Assembly (NCBI GenBank): GCA_009840695.1
Contig: VXNG01000021.1
Span: 1-12,455, forward strand
Direction of reading: 5' to 3'
Origin: Acidimicrobiaceae bacterium
GTDB taxonomy: Bacteria; Actinomycetota; Acidimicrobiia; Acidimicrobiales; Aldehydirespiratoraceae
Length of the DNA stretch: 12,455 nt
Positions 11,529 to 12,455 of the stretch are shown here, piece after piece. The translations under genes were made by a program, and so were the position numbers. The number at the start of each line of letters is the position of its first letter. The stretch's first letter is position 1. The notes below the pieces were generated by a model that searched no databases, was not told the origin of the DNA, and was given only the letters and a program-made list of their open reading frames with translations.

Positions 11529-12455
11529 TGACTGCCGCCGTAGGCACCGCGCTGCTGGACCGGGTGGCCACCGCCCCGATCAGCTGGGGTGTGTGCGAGG
11601 TGCCCGGCTGGGGATACCAGCTTCCCGTCGACCGGGTGCTGGCCGAGATGGCCGCAGCAGGCTTCACCCACACCGAGCTCGGCTCTTTCGGCTACCTGCC
11701 GACCGAGCCGGAGCGACTGCGCACGACGCTCGATGCCTACGGCTTGCGCCTGCTGGGAGGATTCGTCCCCCTGGTCATGCACGATCCGGACCGCGCCGCC
11801 GAGACCCGCGCCGCGGCCACCCGCTGGGCCGAGTTGATCGGTGGCGCCGGCGGGCAGTTCTTCGTGACGTGCGCCGTCAGCCATCCCGACCACTGGCGCC
11901 AGGGGCCGCTCACCGAGCCTGAGTGGGCCTCCCTGTGCGGCTTCCTGGGTGAGATAGATGCGATGGTCGGCGCGCACGGTCTGGTGCAGGCCTTCCACTC
12001 GCACTTCGGCTCGCTGGTCGAGACCGACGAGGAGCTGGCCCGGGTCCTGGAGGGCTCGGACGTCTCGCTCGTGCTGGACACTGCTCACATCACCATCGGC
12101 GGGACCGATGTCGTGGAACTTCTGAATCGCTACGCGCGCCGCGTGGGCCTCGTCCACCTCAAGGACGTGGATCCCGTCCTTAGGGCGCGCTTGACGGCGG
12201 GAGAGCTGTCGCTCATGGAGGCCGTGCAGCGCGGCCTGTTCCCGCCCCTTGGTCGAGGAGAGGTGGCGATCACCGAGATCGTCGCCCGACTCGAAGAGTC
12301 AGGACGAGACCTCTGGTACGTCCTGGAGCAGGATGCAGCCATCGCGGAGGGAGACCTCTCCGCGGTGGCCTGGCTCAGACGCAACGCCGATCTGAACTTG
12401 GACTTCCTGCGAGGTCTGGTGCCCGCCCGCGCGGGCAGCGGAGCAATGCACAACA
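11528..12455 (+). CDS. IolE-like sugar-phosphate isomerase/epimerase (TIM barrel), partial at the right edge
   Basis: The frame is open from ATG 11528 to the window end (309 codons, no stop), so it is near full length for the xylose isomerase-like TIM-barrel family. The opening APISWGVCEVPGWGYQLP and the block GFTHTELGSFGYLP resemble myo-inosose dehydratase (IolE) and relatives. Candidate metal-binding residues are the Glu of HTELG, the Asp/His of LVLDTAH, the His of VHLKDVDP and the Glu of VLEQD. IolE removes water from 2-keto-myo-inositol, but related members are isomerases or epimerases, so the exact reaction is open. It is divergent from the LacI gene and probably heads a sugar or inositol operon controlled by it. 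Confidence 0.85.
   Translation, partial: MTAAVGTALLDRVATAPISWGVCEVPGWGYQLPVDRVLAEMAAAGFTHTELGSFGYLPTEPERLRTTLDAYGLRLLGGFVPLVMHDPDRAAETRAAATRWAELIGGAGGQFFVTCAVSHPDHWRQGPLTEPEWASLCGFLGEIDAMVGAHGLVQAFHSHFGSLVETDEELARVLEGSDVSLVLDTAHITIGGTDVVELLNRYARRVGLVHLKDVDPVLRARLTAGELSLMEAVQRGLFPPLGRGEVAITEIVARLEESGRDLWYVLEQDAAIAEGDLSAVAWLRRNADLNLDFLRGLVPARAGSGAMHN

Noticed and set aside
11408..12157. Minus-strand open frame of 249 codons at the right end
   Set aside because: It is antisense to the IolE-like gene and reads through the LacI operators. The plus-strand frame has coherent TIM-barrel motifs.

Overview
The window looks like a high-GC actinobacterial chromosome. I would guess Acidimicrobiia or a relative, with moderate confidence. 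The grounds are frequent GTG/TTG starts, promoters with TANNNT -10 boxes sitting 6 nt before a start codon, and a substrate-binding lipoprotein with an 'AAACGDDDEE' lipobox followed by an EEP-rich linker. No RNA gene, CRISPR array, integrase or transposase was found.

The left half (about 125-6513) reads as an inserted catabolic cassette. It holds an SDR dehydrogenase (-), a cytochrome P450 (+), an XRE-cupin regulator (-), an isopenicillin N synthase-like 2-oxoglutarate/Fe(II) oxygenase (+), an NMT1/THI5-type substrate-binding lipoprotein (+) and an ABC permease (+). The SDR/P450 and regulator/oxygenase pairs are divergent. A nearly identical 17-bp box (15/17) lies in both divergent promoter regions, so the local XRE-cupin protein probably controls the cassette as one regulon. 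The proposed logic is uptake of one small molecule followed by oxidation by a P450, a 2OG oxygenase and a dehydrogenase. The substrate cannot be read from the sequence. The ABC ATPase and the P450 redox partners are not in the window.

The cassette is bracketed by a direct repeat: 1-124 matches 6568-6691 at 115/124 bases. The right copy is the promoter and first codons of an intact pfkB-family kinase gene (6635-7627). The left copy is the same promoter with a decapitated kinase start that lost its TTG start codon. Between the permease stop and the right repeat are about 22 codons that look like the 3' end of the gene normally upstream of the kinase. This is the arrangement expected if a circular molecule, or a duplication, had been integrated at the kinase promoter, leaving upstream gene-promoter-broken pfkB on the left and broken upstream gene-promoter-pfkB on the right.

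The right half (6568-12455) is more ordinary. It contains the PfkB kinase, a SRPBCC protein on a leaderless transcript, a TetR regulator followed by a crotonase with the catalytic signature of delta3,5-delta2,4-dienoyl-CoA isomerase, and an uncharacterised acidic protein co-transcribed with a LacI regulator. Divergent from the LacI gene is an IolE-like (inosose dehydratase/sugar-phosphate isomerase family) TIM-barrel gene that runs off the right edge. The LacI/IolE-like spacer carries two LacI-type operators exactly 20 bp apart, just downstream of a promoter that points to the IolE-like gene.
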